From NCBI GenBank assembly GCA_020723205.1, contig DYJF01000015.1, positions 1 through 38,371 of the forward strand: 38,371 bases of DNA, written 5' to 3'. Shown in pieces: positions 26,385-35,159 of the stretch. The notes below the pieces were generated by a model. That model had not been told where the DNA came from. It saw nothing but the letters and a program-made list of their open reading frames with translations, and ran no database searches. Made by a program: the position numbers and the translations under genes. Positions within the stretch are counted from its first letter, which is position 1; each line of letters begins with the position of its first letter. Source of the stretch: Bdellovibrio sp. (lineage in GTDB: Bacteria > UBA10199 > 2-02-FULL-44-16 > DYJF01).

Positions 26385-27561
26385 CCCCGGCTATGGCATG
26401 GCCCGCATTAAAGCATTCCGCTATTTCGCCGGCGTCGGGGATATACTTATAGGCGATGGCGGGTAAGGCGAGCTCGACGCCCGCAGCTTTCAGCTCCGCC
26501 TCTACTGCCTGTATCGCGCCTCCTCCCCAGCCGAAGGAGCCGAAGGCGAAGCCGAGCCGGCCGCGCGGTTTCAAACCCTTCATATATGTCAGGAATCCAG
26601 CAACCGTGGGCAGCATCCCGTTGTTGAGCGTCGGCGAACCGACGATCACCGCCTTTGCGTCGAGCACTTCCTTTATTATCTCGGATACATCGGAAGTCCT
26701 TAAACAGAAGAACTTCGTCTCGACGCCGCCCGATTCCAGGCCCTCCGCGATCGCGCGCGCCATCTTCTCCGTCGAGTTCCACATCGTGTCGTAGACAACG
26801 ACCGCTTTCTTACAAGTTTTGTTGGCGGCCCAGTCCTTATAACAAGATACGATGTCTGCGATGTTTTTTCTCCAGATAATGCCGTGGGAGGGCGCGATCA
26901 TTTTGATGTCGAGCTTCGAGACCGCATCGAGGGCCTTTGTCGCGGGGGCCGCCAAAGGCATGACTATGTTCGCATAATATTTCGCTGCCTCGCCCCTGAC
27001 ATCCTCCCACAGACATTTGTCATCGAATCTTTCATGGGAGGCCATGTGCTGGCCGAAGGCGTCGTTCGAGAAGAGGATCTTCTCTTCGGGGCAATATGTG
27101 ACCATCGAATCGGGCCAGTGGACCATCGGTACTTCGACGAACGTGAGCGATCTCTTGCCCAAAGAAATTTCGTCGCCGGTTTTCACGACCTTGAAGTTCC
27201 AGTTCGCCTTGAAATGGCGGTTTATATCCTCGGCGGCCCTTTTATCTGCTATGAACTCCGCGTTGGGGGCGGCGGCCCGGATGGCGGCCAAAGAACCGGA
27301 GTGGTCCATCTCCACATGATTCGAGATCACATAGTCTATCTTTGCGGGATCCACGACCGATGAGATGCGGGAGGTAAGCTCGGAGGCAAAGGGCGCCTTG
27401 GCGGTATCGATGAGCGCGATTTTCTCGTCCACGATGAGATACGAATTGTAGGTCGAGCCGCGGGGCGTGATGTAACCGTGGAAATTGCGCAGGTTCCAGT
27501 CGATCGCGCCGACCCAGTAAATATTTTCAGCGACCCTTGCCGCCTTGAACGACTCTTTCAT
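26377..27561 (-). CDS. Flavodiiron protein (FprA / rubredoxin:oxygen or NO oxidoreductase)
   Basis: NHVEMDHSGSL (HxExD), metallo-beta-lactamase fold plus C-terminal flavodoxin: AVVVYDTMWNSTEKMARAIAEGL, VIVGSPTLNNGMLPTVAGFLTYMKGL. Confidence 0.95.
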   Translation of the reverse strand: MKESFKAARVAENIYWVGAIDWNLRNFHGYITPRGSTYNSYLIVDEKIALIDTAKAPFASELTSRISSVVDPAKIDYVISNHVEMDHSGSLAAIRAAAPNAEFIADKRAAEDINRHFKANWNFKVVKTGDEISLGKRSLTFVEVPMVHWPDSMVTYCPEEKILFSNDAFGQHMASHERFDDKCLWEDVRGEAAKYYANIVMPLAAPATKALDAVSKLDIKMIAPSHGIIWRKNIADIVSCYKDWAANKTCKKAVVVYDTMWNSTEKMARAIAEGLESGGVETKFFCLRTSDVSEIIKEVLDAKAVIVGSPTLNNGMLPTVAGFLTYMKGLKPRGRLGFAFGSFGWGGGAIQAVEAELKAAGVELALPAIAYKYIPDAGEIAECFNAGHAIAGAI

Positions 27562-27570
27562 TTGAACCCC

Positions 27571-27634
27571 CGTTCGCCCTGAGCTTGTCGAAGGGCTAAC
27601 CGTTCACGGTTCGACCGGCTCACCATGAACGGTT
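27571..27634 (+). repeat. Palindromic element family 2, copy 1 (between flavin reductase and flavodiiron genes)
   Basis: cgttcgcCCTGAGCTTGTCGAAGGgctaACCGTTCACGGTtcgaccggctcACCATGAACGGTt: two hairpins, first sharing CCTGAGCTTGTCGAAGG with copy 2. Confidence 0.9.
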
Positions 27635-28147
27635 CTATACTTTTTTGATTCGTTTACGATATTCGCAATAGGTCAAGGGTTCCCCCTCGGGCCTGAATCC
27701 GGAGCGTGTGATCTCCGCGACGAAAAGCGTGTGGGTCCCCAAGTCGAGCGTCATGTCTTTGATAATGCTGCACTCGAAGAACGCGAGCGAATCGGGAAGG
27801 AGCGGCGCGCCGTTTTCGCCCCTCTCGTATTCGACGTCCTTGAACTTGTCGATCTGATGTCCCGACCGCGTCCCGAAGTGCTTGATCTTGGCGTAACAGG
27901 AGGAGTCGTCGCTGCAGATGACGTTGACCGCGAAGAGTCCGGTCGCCTCCACCATCTCGTGCGTGAGCGACGTCTTGCGCATGCTGACGGCGATACGCGG
28001 CGGATGGGACGTGACCTGCATGAGGGCATCAAGACACTGACCGTTGGGGCGGCCGTCCCGGGCGGCCGTAACGATGTAGAGCCCGTGCGTGATGTCGAAG
28101 AGGGCCTGTTTGAGCTCTTTGTCGTCCTTTATTATCGTGAATGCCAT
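27635..28147 (-). CDS. Flavin reductase family protein
   Basis: HGLYIVTAARDGRPNGQCLDALMQVTSHPPRIAVSMRKTSLTHEMVEATGLFAVNVI, FGTRSGHQIDKF. Confidence 0.93.
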   Translation of the reverse strand: MAFTIIKDDKELKQALFDITHGLYIVTAARDGRPNGQCLDALMQVTSHPPRIAVSMRKTSLTHEMVEATGLFAVNVICSDDSSCYAKIKHFGTRSGHQIDKFKDVEYERGENGAPLLPDSLAFFECSIIKDMTLDLGTHTLFVAEITRSGFRPEGEPLTYCEYRKRIKKV

Positions 28148-29133
28148 AGTCTATATGCGAACACGTGATAGCCCACTACCAGCGGCATTCCAACGGCCGC
28201 AATAACGAGCATCGTCATCAATGTCAATGGCGATGAGGACGAGTTCATTATCGTCAAGTTCAACTCGTAATTGCCGAGAGCAACGACCGTGTTGGGAAAG
28301 AGCATCGCGGCCATCGTCGCCATGACCGCGGCGATAGAGAACGACGATGCGCCGAACGCCTTCAACGCCGCGTTCTTTTTAACGAACTGAACGGCCTTGA
28401 ACAGTGAAACGAGCGCCGCGAACGGCAGTGCGAAGAGCCAAATCCCGCCGTAATAATTTTTCATCAGGTGCGGCTGTGTAACTATCGTAACGAAGAGGAA
28501 CAGAACGAATATCGAGGCGGACGCGATCGCAGCACTAAAAGCCCACATTCCTGCCCGCTCTTTCAGCTCTCCCTCCGCCTTTAGCGACACGAAAAGGGCG
28601 CCTTGCAGCGCGAAAAAGGAGAGGGACATGATGCCCGTGAGCAGCGCGTACGGGTTCAGAAGGTCGAAGAAGCCGCCCGCGTAGTTCATCATGACGTCTA
28701 TCTTCATGCCGCGGAGCACGTTTCCGGTCGCCACCCCGAAGAGAAGCGCAGGCACTATGCTGCCGACCGCAAAACATACGTCCCAGAGCTTGCGCCACTT
28801 CGCGCTATCGATCTTGCTGCGGAACTCTATCGAAATGGCGCGAAAGATGAGCGAAAAAATGACCAGCATAAGGGCGAGATACATTCCGGAAAAGACGGTC
28901 GCATAGACGTGCGGGAAGGCGGCGAATATCGCGCCGCCGCCCGTGAGCAACCATACCTCGTTGCCGTCCCAGAAGGGTCCGATCGAGGAAAGCAGGGCGC
29001 GCCTGTCCTCCTCCTTCTTCGCAAAGAGATACCAGAAACCGGTGCCGAGATCGAAGCCGTCGAGCAGGGCGTAACCCGTGAGCAAAATTCCGATGAGAAC
29101 GAACCAGATTATTTGCAAAACACTTGGTTCCAT
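28132..29133 (-). CDS. cydB: Cytochrome bd ubiquinol oxidase subunit II
   Basis: QIIWFVLIGILLTGYALLDGFDLGTGFWYLF, IGPFWDGNEVWLLTGGGAIFAAFPHVYATVFSGMYLAL. Start trimmed to MEPSVLQ. Confidence 0.96.
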   Translation of the reverse strand: MEPSVLQIIWFVLIGILLTGYALLDGFDLGTGFWYLFAKKEEDRRALLSSIGPFWDGNEVWLLTGGGAIFAAFPHVYATVFSGMYLALMLVIFSLIFRAISIEFRSKIDSAKWRKLWDVCFAVGSIVPALLFGVATGNVLRGMKIDVMMNYAGGFFDLLNPYALLTGIMSLSFFALQGALFVSLKAEGELKERAGMWAFSAAIASASIFVLFLFVTIVTQPHLMKNYYGGIWLFALPFAALVSLFKAVQFVKKNAALKAFGASSFSIAAVMATMAAMLFPNTVVALGNYELNLTIMNSSSSPLTLMTMLVIAAVGMPLVVGYHVFAYRLWHSR

Positions 29134-29158
29134 GGACACGTGTTTATCCTTAATGTGT

Positions 29159-29222
29159 CCGTTCATCCTGAGCTTGTCGAAGGATGAACGGTTCGCCCTT
29201 CGACTTTGCTCAGGGCGAACGG
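29159..29222 (+). repeat. Palindromic element family 2, copy 2 (cydA/cydB junction)
   Basis: CCGTTCATCCTgagcttgtcgaAGGATGAACGG followed by GTTCGCCCTtcgactttgctcAGGGCGAAC: two perfect hairpins with complementary-type loops. Confidence 0.93.
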
Positions 29223-30541
29223 CTTAATAGTTCACTACTAACGGCTTGCGATAAGACTTCACGCCTCAAAAGGAATACCCATAATGCAAAAAGAAATACA
29301 TATATGACGCTGAATGCAACAATCGTGAAAAGTATCTGTCCGGCCGGAACGCTTACGGACGCGGCGTCGGCCGTTTCGATTATGCGATAGACCGCCCACG
29401 GCTGGCGCCCCACCTCGGCGGTCATCCAGCCCAGCTCGTTGGCTATGAACGGGAGGGGTATGGAGAAGAGGGCGAGCTTCAGGAACCATTTGCTCTCGAA
29501 CAAACGTTTTTTCCGGAGGAGAAACGTTCCTGCGGCGCCCATCGCGATGAAGTACATTCCGAGCGCCACCATCAGATGGAAGGGGTAGAAAGTGAGGCCG
29601 AGCGGCGGCCACATCTCCTTCGGGAAATCCTTTAGGCCCGTGACCTCCGCGTCGAAGCTGCCGAAGGCGAGCAAGCTCAAAAGACCCGGGACCCTCACGG
29701 CCGCGCGCATTCTTTCGCCCTCTGCGTCGGGAACGCCGAAGAGAAGGGCCGGCGCGTTGGTCTGCGTCTCGAATATGCCCTCTATGGCCGCAAGTTTTTC
29801 CGGCTGCGTGTGCGCCACCTGAACCGCGTGCCAGTGGCCCAGTCCAAGCTGTGCCATGGATGCGACGAAGGCAACGACGAGGCCCGCCTTGAGCGCCCTT
29901 GTGACGAACTCGTCCAATCGCCCCTTCATCACGAAAAAGGCCGCGACGCCGCTGATGAAGAAGGCGGCCGTCATGAACGCGCCGAAGATCGTGTGGAAAT
30001 ATCTGGGGAGGGTGGACGGATTGAAGATCGCCGCCCAGAAGTCCACAAGCTCCGCGCGGCCGTTCAAGATATGATAGCCGGCCGGCGTCTGCATCCATGA
30101 GTTCGCGACGATTATCCAGAATCCGGAGAGCGTGGCGCCTACCGCGACCATGAGCGACGCGAACCAGAGCGTCTTGACCGGGAATCTGTTCCACCCGTAG
30201 ACAAGAACGGCAATGAAGACGGATTCGAGGAAGAAAGAGAAGATGCCTTCGGCAGCCAAAGGCGCGCCGAAGATGTCGCCCACGAACCTCGAATAGAAGG
30301 CCCAGTTCGTACCGAACTGGAACTCAAGCGGGATGCCCGTTACCACGCCGATCACGAAGGTGATCGTGAGGATCCTCGACCAGAAGCGCGCCATTTTGCC
30401 CCACGCCTCGTCTCCCGTTCGCTTGAACTTCGTCAGCATCCAGACGAGGAACCAAGAAAGGCCGATGGTCAAAGGCGGGAAGATGAAATGGAACCCGGAT
30501 GTCAGCGCGAACTGTATCCTTGATAGAAGTATGGCGTCCAT
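29210..30541 (-). CDS. cydA: Cytochrome bd ubiquinol oxidase subunit I; stop codon inside palindromic element
   Basis: ILLSRIQFALTSGFHFIFPPLTIGLSW, GIPLEFQFGTNWAFYSRFVGDIFGAPLAAEGIFSFFLES, NSWMQTPAG, ELGWMTAEVGRQPWAVY. Confidence 0.97.
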   Translation of the reverse strand: MDAILLSRIQFALTSGFHFIFPPLTIGLSWFLVWMLTKFKRTGDEAWGKMARFWSRILTITFVIGVVTGIPLEFQFGTNWAFYSRFVGDIFGAPLAAEGIFSFFLESVFIAVLVYGWNRFPVKTLWFASLMVAVGATLSGFWIIVANSWMQTPAGYHILNGRAELVDFWAAIFNPSTLPRYFHTIFGAFMTAAFFISGVAAFFVMKGRLDEFVTRALKAGLVVAFVASMAQLGLGHWHAVQVAHTQPEKLAAIEGIFETQTNAPALLFGVPDAEGERMRAAVRVPGLLSLLAFGSFDAEVTGLKDFPKEMWPPLGLTFYPFHLMVALGMYFIAMGAAGTFLLRKKRLFESKWFLKLALFSIPLPFIANELGWMTAEVGRQPWAVYRIIETADAASVSVPAGQILFTIVAFSVIYVFLFALWVFLLRREVLSQAVSSELLSRSP

Positions 30542-30544
30542 GGT

Positions 30545-30706
30545 CTATTCCATCAGTTCGAACTGGTCCTTGCCTACCCCGCATTCGGGGCAGACCCAGT
30601 CGTCCGGGATGTCCTCGAACCTTGTTCCCGGCTTGACACCGTTAGCCGGATCGCCGATCGCCGGATCATAAATATACCCGCAAATCTCGCACACCCATTT
30701 TTGCAT
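30545..30706 (-). CDS. Rubredoxin (53 aa; not in supplied ORF track)
   Basis: Translated by eye: [53 protein letters not shown], two CxxCG motifs. Confidence 0.97.
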   Translation of the reverse strand: MQKWVCEICGYIYDPAIGDPANGVKPGTRFEDIPDDWVCPECGVGKDQFELME

Positions 30707-30713
30707 ATCGAAT

Positions 30714-30797
30714 CCCCCTTTCCCCTCCTTTGTAAGGAGGGGAAAGGGGGGTAGATCGATCTACCCCACCCTCACCCTCCCCTTACAAAGGGGAGGT
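30714..30797 (+). repeat. Palindromic element family 1, copy C (between 2-oxoacid oxidoreductase beta and rubredoxin)
   Basis: cccctttCCCCTCCTTtgtAAGGAGGGGaaaggggGGTAGATCGATCTACCccaccctcacCCTCCCCTTacaAAGGGGAGGtg. Confidence 0.95.
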
Positions 30798-30802
30798 GAT
30801 CT

Positions 30803-31654
30803 TCATCTATATTGTTTTATAATTTCATTCAATGTTTCGATCGGTGTGTCTGCGCCGACTAAAGAACCCGATTTCAGCACTTCAAAATTATCTTCGAACG
30901 TCGGCTTGTCGCATTTGTAGATGAGTCCCAACGGGATCTTCTCCCCCCATTCGTATGCGGTCTTCATCGCGGCGTCCCAGTTAGCAGGATCATGATCTTT
31001 CGGGAGCTCGTAGCAACGCTTCTTGTACCACGCGAACGTGTTCGTCTTGTTGAAGGTGACGCAGGGCTGCAGGACGTCGACGAGCGAAAAACCCTTGTGA
31101 GCGATCGCCTGCCGGATGATCTCCGCCAGATGGTCCGTCATCCCCGTGAAACCCCTGGCCACGAAGCTCGCGTGCATCGCGACCGCAATCCCGATCGGGT
31201 TGAACGTCTCGGATGGATAGCCGCTCGGTTGCGCCTTCGTCGTGAACCCGTGTTCCGAAGTAGGCGAGGCCTGTCCTTTCGTGAGGCCATAGACCTGATT
31301 GTCGTGGACGATCACGGTGATATCAATGTTCCGCCGGATCGCTGATATGAAATGATTGCCCCCCTCGCCGTAGTTGCAGCCGTCGCCGCTCTCGGCGATC
31401 ACCTTGAGATTCGGATTCGCAAGCTTGGCGCCTGTCGCCGCCGGCAGCGATCTTCCATGGAGACCGTTGAAGAAGTTGGCGTTGAGATAGTGGGGCGCCT
31501 TTGCCGCCTGTCCGATTCCGGAAACGAAAAGGACCTGATGCGGCTCGAGGTTCGAGGCCACCAGCGCCTGCTTCACCGCCTTGAGGAGCTGGAAATTCCC
31601 GCAGCCCGGGCACCACGCGGTCTCGTATTGTCCGTAATCGTTAAGTGTTACCAT
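30803..31654 (-). CDS. 2-oxoacid:ferredoxin oxidoreductase subunit beta (TPP-binding)
   Basis: ETAWCPGCGNFQLLKAVKQAL, FVSGIGQAAKAPHYL, GLHGRSLPAATGAKLANP, ESGDGCNYGEGGNHFISAIRRNIDITVIVHDNQVYGLTKGQASPTS. Start set at MVTLNDYG. Confidence 0.95.
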   Translation of the reverse strand: MVTLNDYGQYETAWCPGCGNFQLLKAVKQALVASNLEPHQVLFVSGIGQAAKAPHYLNANFFNGLHGRSLPAATGAKLANPNLKVIAESGDGCNYGEGGNHFISAIRRNIDITVIVHDNQVYGLTKGQASPTSEHGFTTKAQPSGYPSETFNPIGIAVAMHASFVARGFTGMTDHLAEIIRQAIAHKGFSLVDVLQPCVTFNKTNTFAWYKKRCYELPKDHDPANWDAAMKTAYEWGEKIPLGLIYKCDKPTFEDNFEVLKSGSLVGADTPIETLNEIIKQYR

Positions 31655-31661
31655 AGATTTT

Positions 31662-31740
31662 CTCCTCCCCTTTGTAAGGGGAGGTTGGGTGGGGTAGATC
31701 ATAATCTACCTCCCCTGACCCCTCCTTACAAAGGAGGGGG
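31662..31740 (-). repeat. Palindromic element family 1, copy D (between subunits alpha and beta of the 2-oxoacid oxidoreductase), inverted relative to A-C
   Basis: Reverse complement CCCCTCCTTtgtAAGGAGGGGtcaggggagGTAGATtatgATCTACcccacccaaCCTCCCCTTacaAAGGGGAGGag is nearly identical to copy A. Confidence 0.95.
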
Positions 31741-33417
31741 AATGTTACGAATTATATATTCCGGTGTTATCGGAAGTCCGTCATAGCGCCGGACGTGCTC
31801 CTTTATCTCAAAACCCGTCTCTCTTCTTATCAGACGCGCGAACTGACCGGAGGCGTTTCCCTCGACGCACACTACGCGCTTGGCGCCTTCAAGCGCGGAC
31901 ACGAACTGCTCCGGAACCAGCGGCCAGACCTGCGAAAAATGCAGTGTTGAAACGTTTTGTCCTTTGGCCTTGAGAGCGGCTGCCGCATCGACGACTGAAC
32001 CCTTTGTTGAGCCCCACGACACGAAGAGCAGGTCCGCTTTTTTAACGCCTGCGAGCTCGGGCGCTACCGTCTCCTTCATCATGCCTTTCATCTTCTTGAG
32101 GCGCTTTTCCACCATTAGCTTCCTGACGGAGAGATCCTCCGTTATGTGCCCGTCCTCGGTATGTTCGTCGCTGTCGGTCACTACAAGGTGTTTCGTGAAA
32201 CCGGGTAGGAGCCGCGGCGAGACCCCGCTTTCTGTGAACCGGTGTCGCATGTAGGGCGTCTTTATATCGTCCAGCGGAGCGCCGGCCCTTACGGCGGGAT
32301 ATTTTGAGAGATCGAAGGGGGCCACTGCTCTGAAGGTGTCGGCCAGGAACTGGTCGGTCATGACAAAGACGGGGCCCTGGAATTTTTCAGCAGTATGGAA
32401 GGCCCTGTGGGTGAGCCAGAAACATTCTTCGACGGTCCCCGGCGCGTAGACCGCGCGCGGAAATTCGCCGTGTCCGGAATGCAATACGAACTCAAGGTCC
32501 GACTGCTCGGTCCGGGTCGGAAGGCCCGTCGCAGGGGCCGGACGCTGACCCATCACGATGACGATCGGAGTTTCGGTCATTCCCGAAAGACTCACCGCCT
32601 CGACCATCAGCGCGAAACCTCCGCCGGAGGTCGCGACCATCGCGGGGGCGCCGGCAAAGGATGCGCCGATCGCCATGTTGATGGCGGCGATCTCGTCCTC
32701 GGCCTGCTCCACCACAAGGCCCGCCTTCTTCGCCCACGAGGCGAGGTTCAAGCCGATGGACGTGGACGGGGTCATGGGATAGAACGCATAGAACTTGACG
32801 CCTGCAGCCAGAGCGCCGAGCGCGACGGCGTCGTTGCCGTTCATCATGAGGCGGCCTTCGCGTTTCGGCGCCTGCGGCAACTTTTCAAAACGGGAATTGT
32901 TCGCCTTCGTCCATTCGTAGGATTTCGTGAGGGCGGCGCGGTTCTCCTCTGCGGTCTCGGGATGCTTCTTCCCGAACGATTCATTGACGATGCCGGCTAT
33001 CAGCTCCTCGTCAAGGCCCAGAAGGCAGCTGACCACGCCAAGGGCCGCGATGTTCATGGACCTGGCATTCGCCAGTTCCTTATACGGAACGTGGAAACAG
33101 GTCTTGCAGGAGGCGTTCTGCGCCGCATCGACCACCGTGAGCGAGCCGGTGCCCAGAAGGCCGGCGTGTATGTCTATCGTTTCATTTGTGAGGGCGACAA
33201 GGAGGTCTATTTTTTCCTGTGGAGCGGTTATCTCATCCGTGCCCGTTCTGATCTCGAACGTATTGTGTCCGCCCCTGATGCGCGACTGATAGCTCTGGTT
33301 GACGCAGATGGAATAGCCGCTTCGCACCAGTGCCTTCGACAGGAGCCCGCCTACCGTGACGAGCCCCTGTCCGGCCTCACCGCCGATGACTATATTGATG
33401 GTTCTTTCCCTATTCAC
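31726..33417 (-). CDS. 2-oxoacid:acceptor oxidoreductase subunit alpha (gamma-alpha fusion); stop codon inside palindromic element D
   Basis: NIVIGGEAGQGLVTVGGLLSKALVRSGY, MNGNDAVALGALAAGVKFYAFYPMTPSTSIGLNLA, VEQAEDEIAAINMAIGASFAGAPAMVATSGGGFALM. Confidence 0.95.
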   Translation of the reverse strand: MNRERTINIVIGGEAGQGLVTVGGLLSKALVRSGYSICVNQSYQSRIRGGHNTFEIRTGTDEITAPQEKIDLLVALTNETIDIHAGLLGTGSLTVVDAAQNASCKTCFHVPYKELANARSMNIAALGVVSCLLGLDEELIAGIVNESFGKKHPETAEENRAALTKSYEWTKANNSRFEKLPQAPKREGRLMMNGNDAVALGALAAGVKFYAFYPMTPSTSIGLNLASWAKKAGLVVEQAEDEIAAINMAIGASFAGAPAMVATSGGGFALMVEAVSLSGMTETPIVIVMGQRPAPATGLPTRTEQSDLEFVLHSGHGEFPRAVYAPGTVEECFWLTHRAFHTAEKFQGPVFVMTDQFLADTFRAVAPFDLSKYPAVRAGAPLDDIKTPYMRHRFTESGVSPRLLPGFTKHLVVTDSDEHTEDGHITEDLSVRKLMVEKRLKKMKGMMKETVAPELAGVKKADLLFVSWGSTKGSVVDAAAALKAKGQNVSTLHFSQVWPLVPEQFVSALEGAKRVVCVEGNASGQFARLIRRETGFEIKEHVRRYDGLPITPEYIIRNIPPPL

Positions 33418-33910
33418 CTTTTTCTTCGCGCTTGCCCAGCTGCTTGTCCAGCATGACCAGCCCGGCGCCGGAGGTTCCGACCATCTCCAGCTGCTTCACT
33501 ACCTTGAGCGTCTGCGCCTCCTCTTCGATCTGTTCGTCGACGAACCAGTTGAGAAGGGGAGTGGCCGCATGGTCGGATTCGGTCTGTGTCAGCTTCACGA
33601 GCGCGTTTATCTTGCCGGTGATGAACTGCTCGTGCTTGTACGCCTCTTTCCACGCCTCTACGGGGGAGGGCCATTCGGTCTTGGGCTTGCCAAGGGCGCC
33701 AAGCACTACGTTCCCGTCCCTGTCATTGATGTGGTCGAAGAACTTCATGGCGTGGACCATCTCTTCCTTCGCCTGCTGTTTCATCCATCCGGCCATTCCG
33801 TCCAAGTTCTTCGTATGGAACCAAGCCGCCATGGAGAGGTAGAGATACGCGGAGCCGATCTCATGGTTGATCTGCTCGTTGAACGCCTGCCCAACCTTTT
33901 CGTTCATCAT
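33410..33910 (-). CDS. Ferritin
   Basis: [66 protein letters not shown]. Confidence 0.96.
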   Translation of the reverse strand: MMNEKVGQAFNEQINHEIGSAYLYLSMAAWFHTKNLDGMAGWMKQQAKEEMVHAMKFFDHINDRDGNVVLGALGKPKTEWPSPVEAWKEAYKHEQFITGKINALVKLTQTESDHAATPLLNWFVDEQIEEEAQTLKVVKQLEMVGTSGAGLVMLDKQLGKREEKGE

Positions 33911-34293
33911 AGTGCCTCCTTAGCCGCCCACAGACCGTGAAGGTTGCAGTATTCGCGGGCGATAATGTTGGTTGCCTTGACGCAGAACGTAGCTTCCGGG
34001 GCGTCTCCCGGCTTTAAGAACTGCCTGTATGCCTTGCTGTCGGCGACGAACTCGACCCATTCGATGTAATGCTTGTCCTCCATGGGGTGGGCGATGCTTC
34101 CCACCGCCACCTTGAAACCGTCAGCGACGCGCGTGATGACAGGAACGTGCTTTTCTTTGGCGGCGTCCACGGTGTTCTCCTTAAAGTTCTTCATCGGCTC
34201 GTTGCAGCAGACGAGCTCCCCCGCGCCCTCGTGGAGCATCTCCACGATATTCCCGCAGACATTGCATTTATAGATCTCCAGTTTTTTTGTCAT
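33907..34293 (-). CDS. Desulfoferrodoxin (superoxide reductase, 2Fe type)
   Basis: [47 protein letters not shown]...[20 protein letters not shown]...YCNLHGLW. Confidence 0.97.
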   Translation of the reverse strand: MTKKLEIYKCNVCGNIVEMLHEGAGELVCCNEPMKNFKENTVDAAKEKHVPVITRVADGFKVAVGSIAHPMEDKHYIEWVEFVADSKAYRQFLKPGDAPEATFCVKATNIIAREYCNLHGLWAAKEAL

Positions 34294-34346
34294 AACCCCC
34301 CCTTTCAAAATAACGCGTCTCTAATATCCTTCTTGGACGAGAAAAG

Positions 34347-35159
34347 CTAGCCCAAACCGACGTCCAGGACCATCATGATCGCGAACCCGATCATTGCCCC
34401 CAGAGTTGACAGGTCCGTGTTCCCCTCGCGCTGCGATTCGGGAATGACCTCCTCTATCACAACGTAGATCATGGCGCCGGCGGCGAATGCCAGAGCGTAG
34501 GGGAGCATCGGCCGCGCCGCCACTACCGCGAACGCGCCGATGACGCCGGCTGCTATCTCCACCACCGCAGAGAGCTGTCCGTACCAGAAGCTCTTGAAGC
34601 GGGAGAGCCCCTCGCGTCTCAAAGGCATGGCGACCGCGATCCCTTCGGGGAAATTCTGTATCGCGATGCCCAAGGTCAGGGCCACGGCGCCCGCAAGCGT
34701 CGCTTCGGGTAGGCCCGCCGCGACTGCGCCGAACGCCACGCCGACGGCCAATCCCTCCGGTATGTTATGAACGGTGATCGCGAGCACCAAGAGCGTTGTT
34801 CGCCTTAAAGACGTCTTGATGCCCTCGGCCTCCTCTGTCCGGAAGCCGATATGGAGGTGGGGTATGATCGAATCAATGATCTTCAAAAAAACACCGCCCG
34901 CCAGAAATCCCGTTGCCGCCGGGAACCATGAGGGGACCCTGCCGCCTTCTGACATGGCTATGGCCGGAGAGAGCAGCGACCAGAAGCTGGCCGCGATCAT
35001 TACCCCGCCAGCGAAGCCCAGCATGATGTCCAGCACCTTGCGGCTCAATTTCTTCTTCACGAAGACGGTCGCGGCGCCCGTCGCCGTGACGGCCCACGTG
35101 AAACAGGTGCCCAGAAACGCCTGCGTGACCGGTCCCAAATCTTTGAACGTTTCTATCAT
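34347..35159 (-). CDS. ZIP family metal transporter
   Basis: LAITVHNIPEGLAVGVAFGA, LGIAIQNFPEGIAVAMPLRREG (HN.PEG motifs), 8 hydrophobic helices. Confidence 0.94.
   Translation of the reverse strand: MIETFKDLGPVTQAFLGTCFTWAVTATGAATVFVKKKLSRKVLDIMLGFAGGVMIAASFWSLLSPAIAMSEGGRVPSWFPAATGFLAGGVFLKIIDSIIPHLHIGFRTEEAEGIKTSLRRTTLLVLAITVHNIPEGLAVGVAFGAVAAGLPEATLAGAVALTLGIAIQNFPEGIAVAMPLRREGLSRFKSFWYGQLSAVVEIAAGVIGAFAVVAARPMLPYALAFAAGAMIYVVIEEVIPESQREGNTDLSTLGAMIGFAIMMVLDVGLG

Noticed and set aside
28603-29187. 194-aa plus-strand ORF ending NVSVHPELVEG, and 29184-29390 beginning MNGSPFDFAQGERLN
   Set aside because: Antisense to cydB plus translation of the CCTGAGCTTGTCGAAGG repeat; the HPELVEG/FDFAQGE peptides come from the repeat, not from a gene.
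31655-31702. N-terminal extension MIYPTQPPLTKGRRKS of the 2-oxoacid oxidoreductase beta ORF
   Set aside because: Encoded by palindromic repeat D; the family N-terminus (VTLNDYGQYETAWCPGCGN) starts at 31654 with a good SD, so I trimmed it.
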